A program made the position numbers and the translations under genes. From Ophiobolus disseminans (taxonomy: Eukaryota > Ascomycota > Dothideomycetes > Pleosporales > Phaeosphaeriaceae), in NCBI GenBank assembly GCA_010093685.1, contig MU006223.1, positions 516,228 through 580,227 of the forward strand: 64,000 bases of DNA, written 5' to 3'. Under the pieces are notes generated by a model that was not told where the DNA came from, ran no database searches, and worked only from the letters and a program-made list of their open reading frames with translations. Each line of letters opens with the position of its first letter. Within the stretch, counting starts at the first letter, position 1. Positions 55,446-64,000 of the stretch are shown here, piece after piece.

Positions 55446-55850
55446 GTGCCGGTCTGACCGGACCCAACATCTAGCAGACGGCCTTAAGGGAGGTGAAAGT
55501 GTAGTACTGGGATACTCCACCGTCACCAAATTTTTGCGGCACGAACGGTCGTTTACATGCACGGGTTATGCGCATCACTTCATTCTAGCGCCACATGGTA
55601 ATTTGAGATCACATGATGTCATCAAGAAACATTGCACCCACCCGTGGACGTTTGCCTCTTATTGTGACATTCCACGTAGTCCAAGTCGTCTCATACACCT
55701 CTTCAATCACCGACATGCAACTTCACAATGTCCAATCGCAACTTTTCACTCAAAGAAATTCATTCCCTCATAACACTTAATCAAGTCCGTTCCGTTATAT
55801 TCCCATATTGGACATCCGTCCATCTATCAGACCATTACCCCAGTGTGCCA
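55446..55850. other. intergenic
   Basis: A 405-base gap between convergent genes; nothing recognised. Confidence 0.4.
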
Positions 55851-56519
55851 TCACGATACCTCCCCCAACCTCCACAGCCCCATCTCACCCACGCTATTAT
55901 ACTCCCCCTTCCCCTTCAAATTCCCCTCCTCATCCCCACCCTTCCCCACCGTCTCACACACCGCCCACACAACAAACCCCAACAACATGGCCATGAAAAC
56001 CAAAACCAAACACACGGCCGTATAGTGGCTGTTCGGCTTCAGCGACCACCGATGTTGAGAACGTATGGGAGCTGAGAGGTTGGGCGGGGAGGTGGTGGTG
56101 CCGAGTTCGATGTCTTGGGGTGGCTTGGGCTGACGTGTGAATATGCGTGCGAAGAAGGGGCGTTTCGGTGGAGGGCGGGGTGGGAGGGAAGTTGGGAAAT
56201 GGCAGTGGGGTTGGCGTGGCGCTGATGTATCGTTTGCGGGTGTTGAACGTGTAGTTTGCGGAGCTGGCTCGACGGGCGTAAAGTCGGTGAAGGATAGGGC
56301 TGGGTCTGATAGTTCCGTGGGAAGTGCGTTCGGGGATGTATCATCTACGTGTACCGTGGTCTCATGGACGGGAAAGATGCGATGAGAGGAGTCCTATGTG
56401 GGGGAGGAGTTGGAGTCCGAGACTGTTGCGTGGGCCTGCTTCTCTGGCGTGGAGTTTTCATGTGTGGTTGGGGGAGATTCTGAGGTGTTGGTGACCTTCA
56501 TGGCTGGACTCGAGGACAT
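55851..56519 (-). pseudogene. proline-rich single-pass membrane protein with in-frame stop
   Basis: Read on the minus strand from the ATG at 56519, this frame is open to a TAG at 56396-56394 and then open again for 180 codons to a TGA at 55853-55851. The downstream part is Pro/Thr-rich (RPPPKRPFFARIF), then basic (RSQHRWSLK), then a transmembrane helix (TAVCLVLVFMAMLLGFVVWAV) and a short tail. This is the same architecture as the 39.4 kb gene. No alternative ATG follows the stop before the membrane helix. Either the gene is broken, or a 102-base intron with a weak GTCACC donor ends at that very TAG, which is the right acceptor dinucleotide. Confidence 0.5.
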
Positions 56520-56893
56520 GACTTTATGTTCCGTGGCAGATTTGACCGTTGAGTTTGTGGGTGTAGTCGTGGTGCGACCAAGCGTGCTCTAGAAGTTGCA
56601 GGTTGAAGTGAGGTTTGAGGAAAATGGTTGAGGAGAGCCTTGATACGAATTACAGAAACGAGGTCTTTTGACGGCCAAGTGCTTAAGTAGAGTAACCATG
56701 GTACAGTGAAACATCATCAACAGGCGATGCAGGTGCCGCTCGAACAATGCATGTGACCCACCCTCCTCTCGCACCAGCTTCTTCATACTGATGAGCCTTT
56801 TTCATACCGTACCTTCCACAACTCACACTAGTAACCCCATCTTCAACACCTCAACCTCGCCCCGTCACACGAATAAGTTCACCAGCAATCACG
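56520..56893. other. intergenic
   Basis: A 374-base gap between head-to-head small membrane-protein genes; an open frame at 56589-56786 on the minus strand has no support. Confidence 0.4.
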
Positions 56894-57190
56894 ATGCGCT
56901 TTCCTGCGGCCGAAGTTGATCCGCATTTCGAAACTCGTCCTCGATCCAGTCCCTCGCCACGGTCTTCAACAACGGATAAGTCTTCTGTCGCAGACATTTT
57001 CCAACGTCGCAACTTTAGCGTTGTCGATGTGGAATTGGGGGTCTTTGGCCGCGATAGTTATGATCAATCGCGTGCCCAGAACGCACGCCGGCCTGAATGG
57101 TGGTTGATAGCGATAGTGGTGTTTACGGTGTTGAGCGTAGTGGGTTGGGCCGTTGCGATTGGAATGATCATCATCTTAGGGTCGAATTAG
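56894..57190 (+). CDS. small single-pass membrane protein, hypothetical
   Basis: A 98-residue frame: a polar, Ser-rich cytosol-like N-terminus (RPRSSPSPRSSTTDKSS), then ARRPEWW, then one long transmembrane segment (LIAIVVFTVLSVVGWAVAIGMIIILG) at the very C-terminus. It has no signal peptide and looks tail-anchored. No family recognised. It shares the basic-then-WW-then-TM pattern with the 39.4 kb gene. The ATG has an acceptable context (ACGATGC). Supported mainly by the membrane helix, so moderate confidence. Confidence 0.6.
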   Translation: MRFPAAEVDPHFETRPRSSPSPRSSTTDKSSVADIFQRRNFSVVDVELGVFGRDSYDQSRAQNARRPEWWLIAIVVFTVLSVVGWAVAIGMIIILGSN

Positions 57191-57362
57191 GTCTAGGCGA
57201 TGACGGAATATCGAGAAATGGGTCTGACAGTAGTCGCTTGAGCAAAGAAAGAAATGATGGAATGGGAGGCGGAAAGGAACCGTGGAGGTAGGCGACTTGG
57301 CGAATAATCAACAAAGTATGAGCAGCTTATTTATCCCAACTGTAACTCCACTTCGCTCATAA

Positions 57363-58926
57363 TCACAGTAATATCTTCCGTTGAACAACTCTCGCTGGTG
57401 CCACATTGACTGATGCATGCAAGCTGTCCAGGAAATTCTTGATCGCGTTCGGCAGATTTGGATTGCTCCATGCCTTCTTGATCAGACCCATATATGGCCC
57501 GTCTACGGAGGGATTGCGCGACATGAAAAGCATTGTGTTGCCCAACGGAAACGCTATGGACGTTGCCCCAGTGGCGCCAAACTCTTCTCGGAAGAAGTAC
57601 TCTGCGGAACGCGCAATTAGTCGAGCGAAGTGGCGTGGGTGTGGACGATCGGGATGCGTGCAGTCTTCGTTGGTAGGAGGTACGCGCGATACGGTGTCGA
57701 GTGCGGTGTAGAGCAGTAGACAGATAACCCAGTATCTGGTTGTCATTGTTGCTACCTCGAAGTTCGGGAATTGTATGGGTGTGGGCGTCCTTGTGACTGG
57801 TTCGTGAATCTCATGCTCATATAAGGCTAGCCACCTTTGGAGCTTAATATGCAGCGTCCAGCACCTGGCGCTTGTCTGGAGATCTTTTGCTTCGTCTTGA
57901 ATGCTTCCAGAGCTGAGAGCACCCCAACGGTCTACGCTTTCGAGAATCTCGGGTATCGCGGCCATGATATCGAGGAGAATATCGTTCGGCGTCTTGACTC
58001 TCCCTTGCCAAGGCAGTGTCTTCCATTGTTCTTCGTTTAGAACTGTTCTCGTTCGTGTTCGTACAGCAGCGATCAGTGGTCGAAATCTTGCGTTTGCAAA
58101 CAAAGTGTGCGCAGCATCGTCGTCGGAGTATGCGTTGGGACCTCGAGCTGTGATCAAAGCCATTTCACCTTCTGCGTGACTGAGCCAGCTGTTTGCCTGC
58201 TTGCCGGAGTTTCCTTCTGCTCCGTACAGAATCTCGAAAAGAGCCATGATGCGGGGTATGGCAAGTACAGGCGTGCTTTTCGATCGAGTCGTGTTGTTCA
58301 ATGCGCGTTGTGTTTCCACAATCGCTCTACAGTATAGTTTTCGTCCTTCGAGTGCAAGATTGGCATCACCTGTCTTCTTGCTCATAGCGACGGTGCCGAT
58401 TGCCAGGACAGTCAGGCGGAGCGCTTCGTCATCAGCACTAAGTCGTGGCAACACGTTGACAAAGTCTCTTCCTTCGGCATTCCTGCTGCGCATGTTTCCC
58501 TGTGGAACATACAAGTTCATAAAGGCTTCCATGGTTCTTTCACCGTAGGCTGATTTGACGAGACTCGGAGGAAGGACCAATGCCCACGGGAGAGGCGCGG
58601 AATTTGCCCTGCCAAATCTGGTCGCAATTATCTGCATGGAACTGTCGACAGGTTGTGGTTGGACAAGCTGTATGACTTCTTCCTGGGTGTGTGACGCACC
58701 GGTGCGGCGTTTGGCACCATCGTGGTAAACGAAGACACGATCTGCATCGTAGCCGCCACATTTGATACCTCGCTCTTTGCATTGCGAGCATTCTGGCTGC
58801 TGCAGATCGCACTAAACGCAGGCTTAGCTCTGGTTGCATTACCCTCTGTCGTAATGCAACACTTACGCCCTTTTTCCTCTTCCTGCACGTGACGCAGCCT
58901 TTGGAGCGACCGGCGACCCCCACCAT
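57363..58926 (-). CDS. Zn2Cys6 fungal transcription factor
   Basis: A 502-residue regulator. Exons 58926-58867 and 58811-57363. The DNA-binding cluster is CVTCRKRKKG-C...C-SQC-KERGIKC, complete with six cysteines only if the intron acceptor is the TAG just before 58811; the alternative acceptor nine bases later would lose the third Cys. The intron therefore splits the zinc cluster, as in many fungal members. The middle (MEAFMNLYVPQ, then LRLTVLAIGTVAMSKK and AIVETQRALNN) is a helical fungal-TF-domain-like region through about residue 480. No linker coiled coil was obvious. Its targets are unknown; it is 39 kb from the metabolic cluster. Confidence 0.88.
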
Positions 58927-59793
58927 AATCTAAGACTATGAGCAATACACTGTCGAAATTAACTGGTAGTCAACATACACGGGCGCACAATTGCCCCGTT
59001 CAGGACTGCGGAAAGTAGTCCGGTGTTGTAGTGGCGCACTTATACGTATTGCGTTCGGAGGAACCACACACAAGATGACGCCGAGAGATGCTCCAAGGAG
59101 CCGTGCACGTGTGTACCAAGGTAAGGCGGCCCGTTTCGTTGTCAGCGCACGATCTGCCGATCCTTGTACTCTCAAACCCAAGAGTTTACCGCTCGGCAAC
59201 GGCTCCAATTTGCACGAGCTTCGAACATGCAATGTACAAAGACAAGCAGATTTGCATGTTGTGAACCAAAAATGTCACAGTTTTTGACGTTTTTGGATGG
59301 ATAAGTTGAATGCGTTGTCGCAGTACTGACGTCGAAACGAAATTCCGAGCCAAGTCGATCATAAAACGGACTCTTACCGCTTTAGGAAGACAATGCGACA
59401 ACGTCTGATTGGCCGGCCCCTGCTACTCACAGCCTCCTACAGCCTTATCTTTACCAAGAGCCGGGCGGAGTAGGTTTACCAAAGCTCCCGCATTGTATCC
59501 GCGATCGATCATTGTGTTCTCCCGTCGCCGAATATGCAAGATCGTTGTGGAGGTTTGAGCCGCGTCATGGCTGTGTGACTTTGCGACGACCTACCATCGC
59601 ATGGCTAACCGCATCCAGGCTAATCGTTCAGGTTGTGCCCAGGTGTAGCAATGCGAGATCTTCGCACATAGAAATTATATAAGAGGATGGAGTTGCAGCA
59701 GAAGATGGATCTTATAGTACCAACACAACAACCACACCTGCATCACTTCACTTCTCCATCTTCCTTTCGACTTCGACGACCTTCTTTCCTACG
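58927..59793. promoter_or_regulatory. divergent intergenic region, transcription factor and DUF2306 protein
   Basis: An 867-base gap between outward-facing genes, with a TATATAAG box at 59676-59683 serving the plus-strand gene. Nothing else recognised. Confidence 0.4.
59676..59683 (+). promoter_or_regulatory. TATA box of DUF2306-type gene
   Basis: TATATAAG about 118 bases upstream of the ATG at 59794. Confidence 0.5.
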
Positions 59794-60917
59794 ATGAGCA
59801 TCATGACGACGCCTACTCGACCCACCCTGAAAGAGCCGAAGACCTGGGGCCAGAAAATCTGCAATCCTTTCGGCTTCACTAAAGTCTACAACTTCGTTTT
59901 ATGGATTATCTTTGCCGGCGCACTCTTCGGCTTTTCCCTCGCCCGCTTCATGTATCTTGACTTCAGCCGCAACTTTTGTCCCCACAGCCCTGCAGCAGGC
60001 GGCAACGGCGCAGCACCTGGCGAATGCTACTACTACCGCAACTTTGACCGATATAAGATTGGTATCCTGTTACACTTGGGAGGAGTGCTTCCCGCTGGCG
60101 TACTTGCTGTCTTCCAATTCACACCATTCATTCGCCATCGATGGATCATTGTACATCGTATCTTGGGATACCTTGCTCTGCTACTGTACACAATCAGCCT
60201 GGTTGGTGCATTGATGATCGCCAGGCACGCTTTTGGCGGCGGGCTTGATATACAAGCATGGATTGGCTTTGTAGGCATTGGTGTGCTCGTGTGCTTCATC
60301 ATTTCCTACATCAACATCAAGAGATTGCAAATTGAGCAGCACCGCGCATGGATGCTTCGAGGGTGGTTCTACGTAAGCCAGCTCCCAATTTGCATGCGGC
60401 TCTTATTAACACAGTCAGGCTGGTTCAATCATTACCACCCGCATTATATTTATCATTGCGACGATCATCATCTCGAAAACCGGCCAGTACTTTGTTGTCT
60501 GGTCATGCGCAAAGATCGAGTCAACAATGCCTGATACAGCGACATTGCTATCAACATTTCCTGCTTGCGCAGCATATGTGAACGGCACAAACCCAGATGA
60601 GCTTGCGATCGTCAAAGCCGACCTTGAAGGCGATTCTGGTGCCAATGCAGGAGCAGCGCTCAGTATGTCCTTCGGCATGGCTATATGGTTGGCTACAGCC
60701 ATACATGCCATTGGCGTAGAAGTATATGTAAGCCATGAGCACATTGCTTATAGTTACGCAGCTAATCATTTTGTAGCTCCATCTCACACCGAGAGAAGCA
60801 CAACGTCTGCGACAAGTTAGCTACCAACGTCAACTCGAAGCGGGTATGCGCAATCCTGGATCCGCAGGTCTGACTTCGGATCGGTTAGGCGACTCAGAGA
60901 AGTGGGTGCCCACATAA
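59794..60917 (+). CDS. DUF2306-like multi-pass membrane protein
   Basis: A 342-residue integral membrane protein, exons 59794-60372, 60419-60727 and 60777-60917. Hydrophobic helices include VLWIIFAGALFGFSLARFMYL, ILLHLGGVLPAGVLAVFQF, ILGYLALLLYTISLVGALMI, WIGFVGIGVLVCFIISYI, SIITTRIIFIIATIIIS and a weaker one near ALSMSFGMAIWLATAIHAIGV. The conserved His residues (LHLGGVLPAG, RHRWIIVHRILGY, EQHRAWMLRGW) fit the DUF2306 family, which is cytochrome-b561-like in appearance; haem binding is inference. The C-terminal exon is charged and cytosolic. Each splice keeps phase 0, and all three exons fit. Confidence 0.8.
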
Positions 60918-61119
60918 GTGTGGAGAAGTAAAACAACAGGACTTCACCGAGTCTCGATGGAAGGAATTGAGGAAGCGCTTGCGGATGGGTTGATACCAGT
61001 GGTGTTTGGAGTTTTCGACTTTGGTCGATGACTATGGCCTTTGAGACAATGTCTCTTACTTTGACATTGCATTGCATGGGATGACGGATAGCATATTAGC
61101 ATAGCGGGTTTGTGGCATT
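60918..61119. other. intergenic before the repeat zone
   Basis: About 200 bases of 3' flank of the DUF2306-like gene before the first recognisable repeat copy. Nothing recognised. Confidence 0.4.
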
Positions 61120-61230
61120 TTCATGCTGCACAAGTTGAACTCAAGTATTTTGCAACTACCAACACGGGTTGAAGTTTCAAATCTGTTCAGCCTTGACATT
61201 AGACTGAAAAGGACGATGAATACCGAGATA
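61120..61230 (+). repeat. partial tandem-repeat unit, left of the transposon
   Basis: The segment CAAGTATTTTGCAACTACCAA... to GATGAATACCGAGATA matches the second half of the units on the right of the transposon (AAGTATTTTATAATTACCAACGTG..., GATGATCACCGAGCTT). It is the part of a unit left of the insertion point; the left boundary is blurred. Confidence 0.65.
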
Positions 61231-61257
61231 CAGTACTAGGTCAAAAGTTTCTTTGCA
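61231..61257 (+). repeat. left terminal inverted repeat
   Basis: Starts CAGTACTAGGTCAAAAG next to TA; pairs with 62561-62587. Confidence 0.85.
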
Positions 61258-61368
61258 GCAGGGCACACGGGCCACCCCGCCAAAAGTCACCCACGCACAA
61301 ATGAAGCTGTAAAATAGGCTATACATGTCCAAATAAAATAATTTTTAGTGTTTTGGAATTGCGCGAGC

Positions 61369-62496
61369 TCAATATTTTGTTTGCCACCCACGGGCTTTAC
61401 GTACGGCCGCAAGGCGTCGCGGCATACTCATGATAAGTCGCTTAATCAGTTTCTCAGGTATGCCCCGCCAGCACTCCTTCAAGGCGTTACAAAAGCCCTC
61501 CCACTCCTCTTCTACCTGGCTGTAGTTGTTGTATTAGGGATATAGCTTAAACATACGCCGTTTGAGAACCCACCAAAGGTGTTCGATTGGGTTAAGATCG
61601 GGAGAATAGGCAGGCCAGTCAATGACGTTGATTTGGTGATCCTAATGGAATTTGACAACACTGCGCGCGCGGTGTATGCCCGCGTTATCCTGCATAAACA
61701 GCTGAGAACGACGCCAGTGAGGGAGGAGACCTTTAGTCAACGCCTCTATGTAACTTTTGGCGGAGTAGCCACGCTTTTTGGCATCCGGATCGCGGTCCAT
61801 GATGACTAGTTTGCTCCTCCGCGCCTTCCCCCGTTCATCCAGCCATATACAACCCCACACCATCTGTGCAGGCTTCCTAGAGGTGCCCTGAGGATCTAGC
61901 ATATCTGGTTTCCATTTCTCCCACGGGTAGCGAAAAACCCACTGCTGATTTGCCCCAGAGCCCTTCTGAACGGAGCACTCATCTGAGAACTTAAGCGTGC
62001 GCCGACCCCACTAGAAGTGGCGGTACTCCCTTGCAAACTTCAAGCGCTTTGCAGCATGCCTGCGGTTGAACTTAGGTCTCTTTTTAGCCTTGTGATTGGT
62101 GAGGCCTGTACCTTTAATTGCCCGATAGAGTGTAGAGCGGCTAGGCTGCTTTGAAGGGGTGCCCTCTGCGTCCACAAAGATCGACTCTACGGCAAGCTCT
62201 AAGTACTCAATCTTTGGTGTAGCGCGTACTTTCCTGTAGATGATTTTCTTCTGATAGGTCGATAGTATTAAGGGACGGCCGCTGCAAGGGAGATCTTTCG
62301 TAGAGCCGGTAGTGTTGTACTTTTTCTGTAGGTCGCGTATAGCTTGTGAAGAGCGGCCAAAGTGGCTAGCAACTTCAGCCACGCTGCATCCAGCACGCAA
62401 CATCCCAACAGCCTCGCCCCTTTGCGCGATTGTCATATTTGGACTTCTGCGCACATTTTGAGATATCTCTCGTAAAATTCTGCGTTGATTTGACAT
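61369..62496 (-). pseudogene. Tc1/mariner transposase, inactivated by stops
   Basis: A 376-codon frame from ATG at 62496 to TGA at 61371-61369, interrupted by three in-frame stops: TAG 62013-62011, TAG 61644-61642 and TAA 61536-61534. The N-terminal part has paired helix-turn-helix DNA-binding segments (AVGMLRAGCSVAEVASHFGRSSQAI; RSTLYRAIKGTGL). The catalytic domain shows the first Asp in KFSDECSV, the second in FMQDNAGIHRA and the Glu in SPDLNPIEHLWW, with 34 residues between the second Asp and the Glu (DD34E). All three stops can come from CAG or CAA by C-to-T, as expected from RIP, and no frameshift is seen. It could not make full-length protein. Confidence 0.9.
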
Positions 62497-62560
62497 GGTG
62501 GTGTGGTGTTGAAGTTTTGGCGCGTCGCGTTGATTTTCCCCCGCGTCACGCTACCGGTAA

Positions 62561-62587
62561 TGCAAAGAAACTTTTGACGCGTAACTG
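62561..62587 (+). repeat. right terminal inverted repeat
   Basis: TGCAAAGAAACTTTTGAC...CTG followed by TA; reverse complement of the left repeat over 22 of 27 positions. Confidence 0.85.
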
Positions 62588-62589
62588 TA

Positions 62590-62985
62590 TAGTCGTGATG
62601 TTTATGTGGCCGTCATCCATCGCCTTGACGTTGTGCTGGACCGCGAAGAATTGAATCAAGTACCTAGGTAATTTGCAATTACCAACGCGATCCAAATTTT
62701 CAGATCCCTTCAACTTTGACATTATACTGAACTGGGTGATGAATACCAAAATATAGTCGCGATGTTCATGTGGCTGTCAACATTCGCATTGACATTGTGC
62801 TCGACCGCGAAGAATTAAACCAAGTATTTTATAATTACCAACGTGATTTGAAAGTTCGAATGCATTCAACTTTGATATTATACTGAATTGGGTGATGATC
62901 ACCGAGCTTGAGTCGCGATGTTCACGTGGCCGCTATCATTGGTATTGACATTGTATTGAATCGGATGACACTTTCCAAAGTACTG
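62590..62985 (+). repeat. tandem array of about 160-bp units
   Basis: Units start with AGTCG(T/C)GATGTT at 62591, 62755 and 62911, so the periods are 164 and 156 bases. Shared segments include GACCGCGAAGAATT, AATTACCAACG, TTCAACTTTGA(C/T)ATTATACTGAA and GGGTGATGA. The third unit loses similarity after about 62965. Non-coding; the transposon split an upstream unit of the same array. Confidence 0.8.
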
Positions 62986-63930
62986 CGGAGGTTGGACATT
63001 GCCGTCCATTGTGTTTTTCGCCCTGATCTTTATCGCGGTCTTGTTGTTGTACATCAACAATCAGGAACTGTCATTACCCGACGTCACTAACGAACGATCT
63101 GTCGCTTCGCTTCATGTTGTTTGTTCTCCTGGAAGTGTAACGTATTTCGCACATGCAGTTGGCTCAGCTGAGAAGATTGTCGCATGCTGGCAGAATCGTC
63201 TTTTGGTGACAACGGGTATGTGTTCTGATGTGTTTCACCCGCAGACTCGGACCAAAGCATGGAGAAGGTTGGAGTTGAGGATGCACTGCTCGAACAGCCA
63301 CGTAAATAACTTAAATGCTGTAGTCTCATATCCATGGGTGCTTCTGAATGAGCGCGTGACGCGGTGCAAGGCTTCACGCTTTATAAACATAAATTTATGT
63401 GGGGTATGCGGCTCTGTAATGAGGAGGGGTAACAGATCTGCTGCACTGCGCGAGGCTTCAGGTTATATATAAGCTCATGAGGGGTATGCGGCTCTGTAAT
63501 GAGGAGTACAGATCTGCTGAACTGCGGGAGGATGTGCGGCACTGCATATACCACATGCACCTGCTGGCTACAACCGCTCCGTGATTCGTGTGGAAGCAAT
63601 TTTGGTGGGCTGAGCACTCGCCGCTTTTGGGGAGGCCAGGTACAATTTACCCGAAGACCTTACAGCTTAGCACATATGAGGCAGTCTCAAAAGACCGTGC
63701 GTCGCGACTTCTAACCGGTGAGTGGTCGATGTAGGATTCGTGATAGCACACCAACGTATATCTCTTTCTTCGTGATTCTGTCTTACTGTCGTCTCTCTAG
63801 ACCTGCTGCACAGCTGGGTCAGTCTCAAACATCTCAGGAATAAGGTGTTTTGTTTCCAAAGTCCTATCGTAGATCTGACCCGATCTGTCGCCATTTGTTC
63901 TCCCTGTCAACTCGTCTACCTCGCATCGAG
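62986..63930. other. non-coding stretch with an 80-bp duplication
   Basis: About 0.95 kb without a supportable gene. An open frame at 62999-63472 lacks an ATG start and any domain. It contains the 80-bp duplication listed separately and, at its right end, the promoter of the edge gene. Confidence 0.4.
63367..63535 (+). repeat. 80-bp tandem duplication
   Basis: GGGGTATGCGGCTCTGTAATGAGGAG occurs at 63401 and again at 63481; similarity extends upstream (AGGCTTCACGCTTTATA versus AGGCTTCAGGTTATATA) and downstream (ACAGATCTGCTG(C/A)ACTGCG(C/G)GAGG). Two copies, slightly diverged. Confidence 0.8.
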
Positions 63931-64000
63931 ATGACTCTCAGTACAGCTCGACTTCTGGTTTTTGCTTTCACCACCATAACACGGGCGGCTCCCACTCGCC
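63931..64000 (+). CDS. truncated secreted-protein gene at right edge
   Basis: Starting at the ATG at 63931 the frame reads MTLSTARLLVFAFTTITRAAPTR and runs off the window. The n-region, hydrophobic core and AAP cleavage site form a good fungal signal peptide, so this is probably the first exon of a secreted protein. Only 23 residues are visible; the family cannot be assigned. Confidence 0.5.
   Translation, partial: MTLSTARLLVFAFTTITRAAPTR

Larger units (their letters stand above)
61231..62587 (-). mobile_element. decayed Tc1/mariner (DD34E) transposon
   Basis: A 1357-base element with 27-base terminal inverted repeats (61231-61257 and 62561-62587) that agree at 22 of 27 positions, including an exact run of 18 ending GTCAAAAGTTTCTTTGCA. 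It is flanked by TA on both sides (61229-61230, 62588-62589), the Tc1 target duplication. It carries one transposase gene on the minus strand with internal stops. Insertion into the surrounding tandem repeat is clean: joining the flanks at TA recreates a normal repeat unit. Not autonomous as it stands. Confidence 0.9.

Noticed and set aside
62999..63472. 157-residue frame with a hydrophobic start
   Set aside because: It begins without ATG and has no homology features; the hydrophobic stretch alone is not enough.
1..64000. CRISPR arrays, rRNA or operon-style ribosome binding sites
   Set aside because: None seen, and not expected in a spliced fungal nuclear genome; short repeats here lack spacer regularity.

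Overview
This window is nuclear DNA of a filamentous ascomycete (Pezizomycotina; my guess is Dothideomycetes, not provable from this sequence). The reasons are many short GT-AG introns of about 44-130 bp with CTAAC/CTGAC-type branch sites, fungal-specific families (TRI12-type transporter, Zn2Cys6 regulator, AtuA/DUF1446, LsdA-like ferritin fold, GH12, secreted RNase T1 type), and a Tc1/mariner copy whose stop codons look like RIP (C-to-T) damage. I found no rRNA, tRNA or CRISPR. All gene models were spliced by eye, and nearly all exon sets close exactly in frame.

Region 1 (0.76-18.2 kb) is a dense block of twelve small-molecule-metabolism genes: GST, three SDRs, a zinc alcohol dehydrogenase, a VOC protein, a two-domain and a one-domain EthD-like protein, a cytochrome P450, an AtuA-family protein, an aldo/keto reductase and a TRI12-type MFS transporter. 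There is no polyketide synthase, NRPS or terpene synthase and no regulator in it. I read it as a candidate catabolic or detoxification cluster, possibly acting on a terpenoid or phenolic; this is inference.

Region 2 (18.2-26.5 kb) holds a BTB/T1-domain protein, a divergent protein kinase, an AT-hook protein and a secreted AstE/AspA-like metallohydrolase. Region 3 (26.5-39 kb) is gene-sparse and rich in secreted products: a CHRD protein, a PhoD-type phosphatase, a GH12 glucanase and an LsdA-like ferritin-fold protein, plus a TetX-like FAD monooxygenase. Region 4 (39-56 kb) carries core housekeeping genes: PIS1 (phosphatidylinositol synthase), DRS1 (ribosome-biogenesis helicase), PAP1 (poly(A) polymerase) head-to-head with a 2H phosphoesterase, a cupin and a ubiquitin C-terminal hydrolase. 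They are interspersed with a small Cys-containing secreted protein, a DUF3632-like protein and a secreted guanyl-type RNase.

Region 5 (56-64 kb) has small proline-rich single-pass membrane proteins (one with an in-frame stop), a Zn2Cys6 transcription factor and a DUF2306-type membrane protein. A repeat zone follows: a decayed Tc1/mariner element inserted, with a TA duplication, into a tandem array of about 160-bp units, then a shorter 80-bp duplication. The window ends in what looks like the signal peptide of a truncated secreted-protein gene.
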